This document shows positions 62,751 through 64,000 of a DNA stretch of 64,000 bases, in pieces. Position 1 is the stretch's first letter; every line of letters starts with the position of its first letter. The notes under the pieces were generated by a model, which saw only the letters and a program-made list of their open reading frames with translations, was not told where the DNA came from and did not search any database. Made by a program: the position numbers and the translations under genes. This DNA is from Neodiprion pinetum. Its lineage: Eukaryota > Arthropoda > Insecta > Hymenoptera > Diprionidae. The stretch covers positions 32,946,548 through 33,010,547 of the forward strand of contig NC_060236.1 in the NCBI RefSeq assembly GCF_021155775.2. The letters run 5' to 3'.

Positions 62751-64000
62751 TATATTAATTGTCAGTCAGTTTTGATTACGGCATTTCGCATCTGGCGATG
62801 CTCTCTGGCTAGAGGGAGAATTTCGATTCGATTTGAAAATTCTGAAATCTCTACGGGATAAAATATTCCGCGGTGATTCGTTTCGATTCTTCTCTCTCTC
62901 ACTCTCTCTCTCTTTCTATTCGTCCGTTTCAGTTGTGGGCAAAGAGTGGATGTTGAACCGCTCGTGTGGTGTCCCGCATCTCATAACCAACGTCTTTTCA
63001 TCACTCAATTCAGCCACCTTTATCTCGAAGATATGTCCTCCTCGAAATTCCACCTAATAAAAAACCTTTCAGCGATTTTTCCCCAGATATAATAAAACAT
63101 GTATACGGGTATCCATCACGGGAATTCGAGACCACGAATCGTTCATTAAAAATAAATATTATGATGTAGAAAAAGACACGAGAAAAAAAAAATACTCAAA
63201 CGAAATTGCTCGATGATCTGGTCATTGCTTATTGCCAAAGGAAATTACGAGATAAACAGACCGTGAAGAATTCTGCTGCAGAGAATATTGATTAGCATGA
63301 CAAACCCAGTGCCGTAAGTGTTCATCGAGAGGAAACTGCAGGGTGTGGTAACAAGCCAATAATTATGTACAATACGTATACAATAACAATATATATAATG
63401 TCCGAACGATTTCGACGTGTGAATTTAAGCGTCTGCCCATTTTTCCAAAACTCATCTGCTAGAATTGACGCTTTGCACATCTCGATGAGTAACAATCTAA
63501 TGGGCGAACGGGTTTCAAGATCATTTGCCGAAGCACTAATTGCGACTCGCGTTATTCGTAACATTGCTCGTCAACTTGAATGTCGAAAACAATCGGGGTG
63601 GGTTAAAAAATCGGTGATTCATCCTGTAGGCGTCGTCGGTTGAAGCCTGTTAATTTATACGGAGGGACCGGTTTTGAAGCTACGTTACTGTCGTCCTGGT
63701 AATTTCTCTAGAGACAAGTGGCAGGCACTTTTTTTTCACCCTCAACCCTCATTTTTTCACAAGTCGAGTTATCGATTGACTCAGACTCACCGATGGTGTA
63801 ACGCAATAATGCTCAGCTCTCGCACCTCGACGTCACCCAAAGGCGCAAGAGGGTGGCTTTCAGTTTTTCCAAGATTCCAAGCCTCATGGACACGTCGAAT
63901 GGTTGGAAACGATTTTAAAAAACGTCAGTCAAAAAGGCGTGCCCGGAATCGAATTCCCATCCGGGGTTTCGGGAGATTAGGAGTTCTTCCATAAATGGAT

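Larger units (their letters stand above)
51933..64000. other. Presumed PDZRN intron and upstream DNA, no recognised exon
   Basis: The visible PDZRN coding part begins mid-domain at 51932, so upstream exons must lie further right. I searched the minus strand by eye for a PDZ1 N-terminal exon (a GDQIL-like end before VNG), a RING and a TRAF-like region and found none. This stretch is therefore intron at least to 64000, or contains exons too short to see. It holds microsatellites and one MITE, listed separately. ORFs here, including 59131-59520, show no family resemblance. Confidence 0.55.

Noticed and set aside
1..64000. tRNA, rRNA, CRISPR, operon or phage features
   Set aside because: No tRNA B-box with a partner A-box, no rRNA-like stretch and no regularly spaced direct repeats were seen. 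The spliced genes show a eukaryotic nuclear genome.

Overview
This is a eukaryotic window, most likely from an insect genome and plausibly a hymenopteran. The rank is inferred from gene content and style only. Genes are split by GT-AG introns, intergenic DNA is AT-rich and full of microsatellites, and small inverted-repeat transposons sit in introns. No tRNA, rRNA, CRISPR array or prokaryotic feature was seen.

Four protein-coding loci are supported. (1) 806-5330, minus strand: a complete eight-exon RBM5/RBM10-type splicing regulator of about 934 aa, with an RD-rich N-terminus, RRM1, RanBP2 zinc finger, RRM2, OCRE, C2H2 finger and G-patch. (2) 14669-17887, minus strand: four coding exons of a secreted, possibly peptide-precursor protein that I cannot name. 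A probable 5' non-coding exon lies at about 35233, which would give a first intron of about 17.3 kb. Its last exon is not resolved. (3) 40760-44159, plus strand: a complete eleven-exon OTUD5 (DUBA) deubiquitinase of 542 aa. (4) 46628-51932, minus strand: the six 3' exons of a PDZRN3/4-type protein, ending in a PDZ-binding C-terminus. Its RING, TRAF-like and first-PDZ start must lie beyond the right edge. OTUD5 and PDZRN are convergent.

The large intron of locus 2 carries the most unusual structure. A 4,155-bp element (19132-23286) has 16-bp terminal inverted repeats, a TA target duplication, dense arrays of ACACC/GGTGT motifs, a 205-bp tandem duplication and decayed minus-strand ORFs of unknown family, with a second repeat apparently nested inside. 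A 619-bp inverted-repeat element follows at once (23383-24001). Further non-autonomous elements lie at 10518-10889 (foldback with a perfect 32-bp palindrome) and 62435-62750 (316 bp, TA-flanked).

The interval 35.3-40.7 kb between loci 2 and 3 holds several coding-like stretches that I could not assemble into a gene. The stretch 51.9-64 kb is read as PDZRN intron and/or upstream DNA with microsatellites. The loci are unrelated in function (pre-mRNA splicing, secretion, deubiquitination, junctional or ubiquitin scaffold), so this is ordinary gene neighbourhood rather than a functional cluster.
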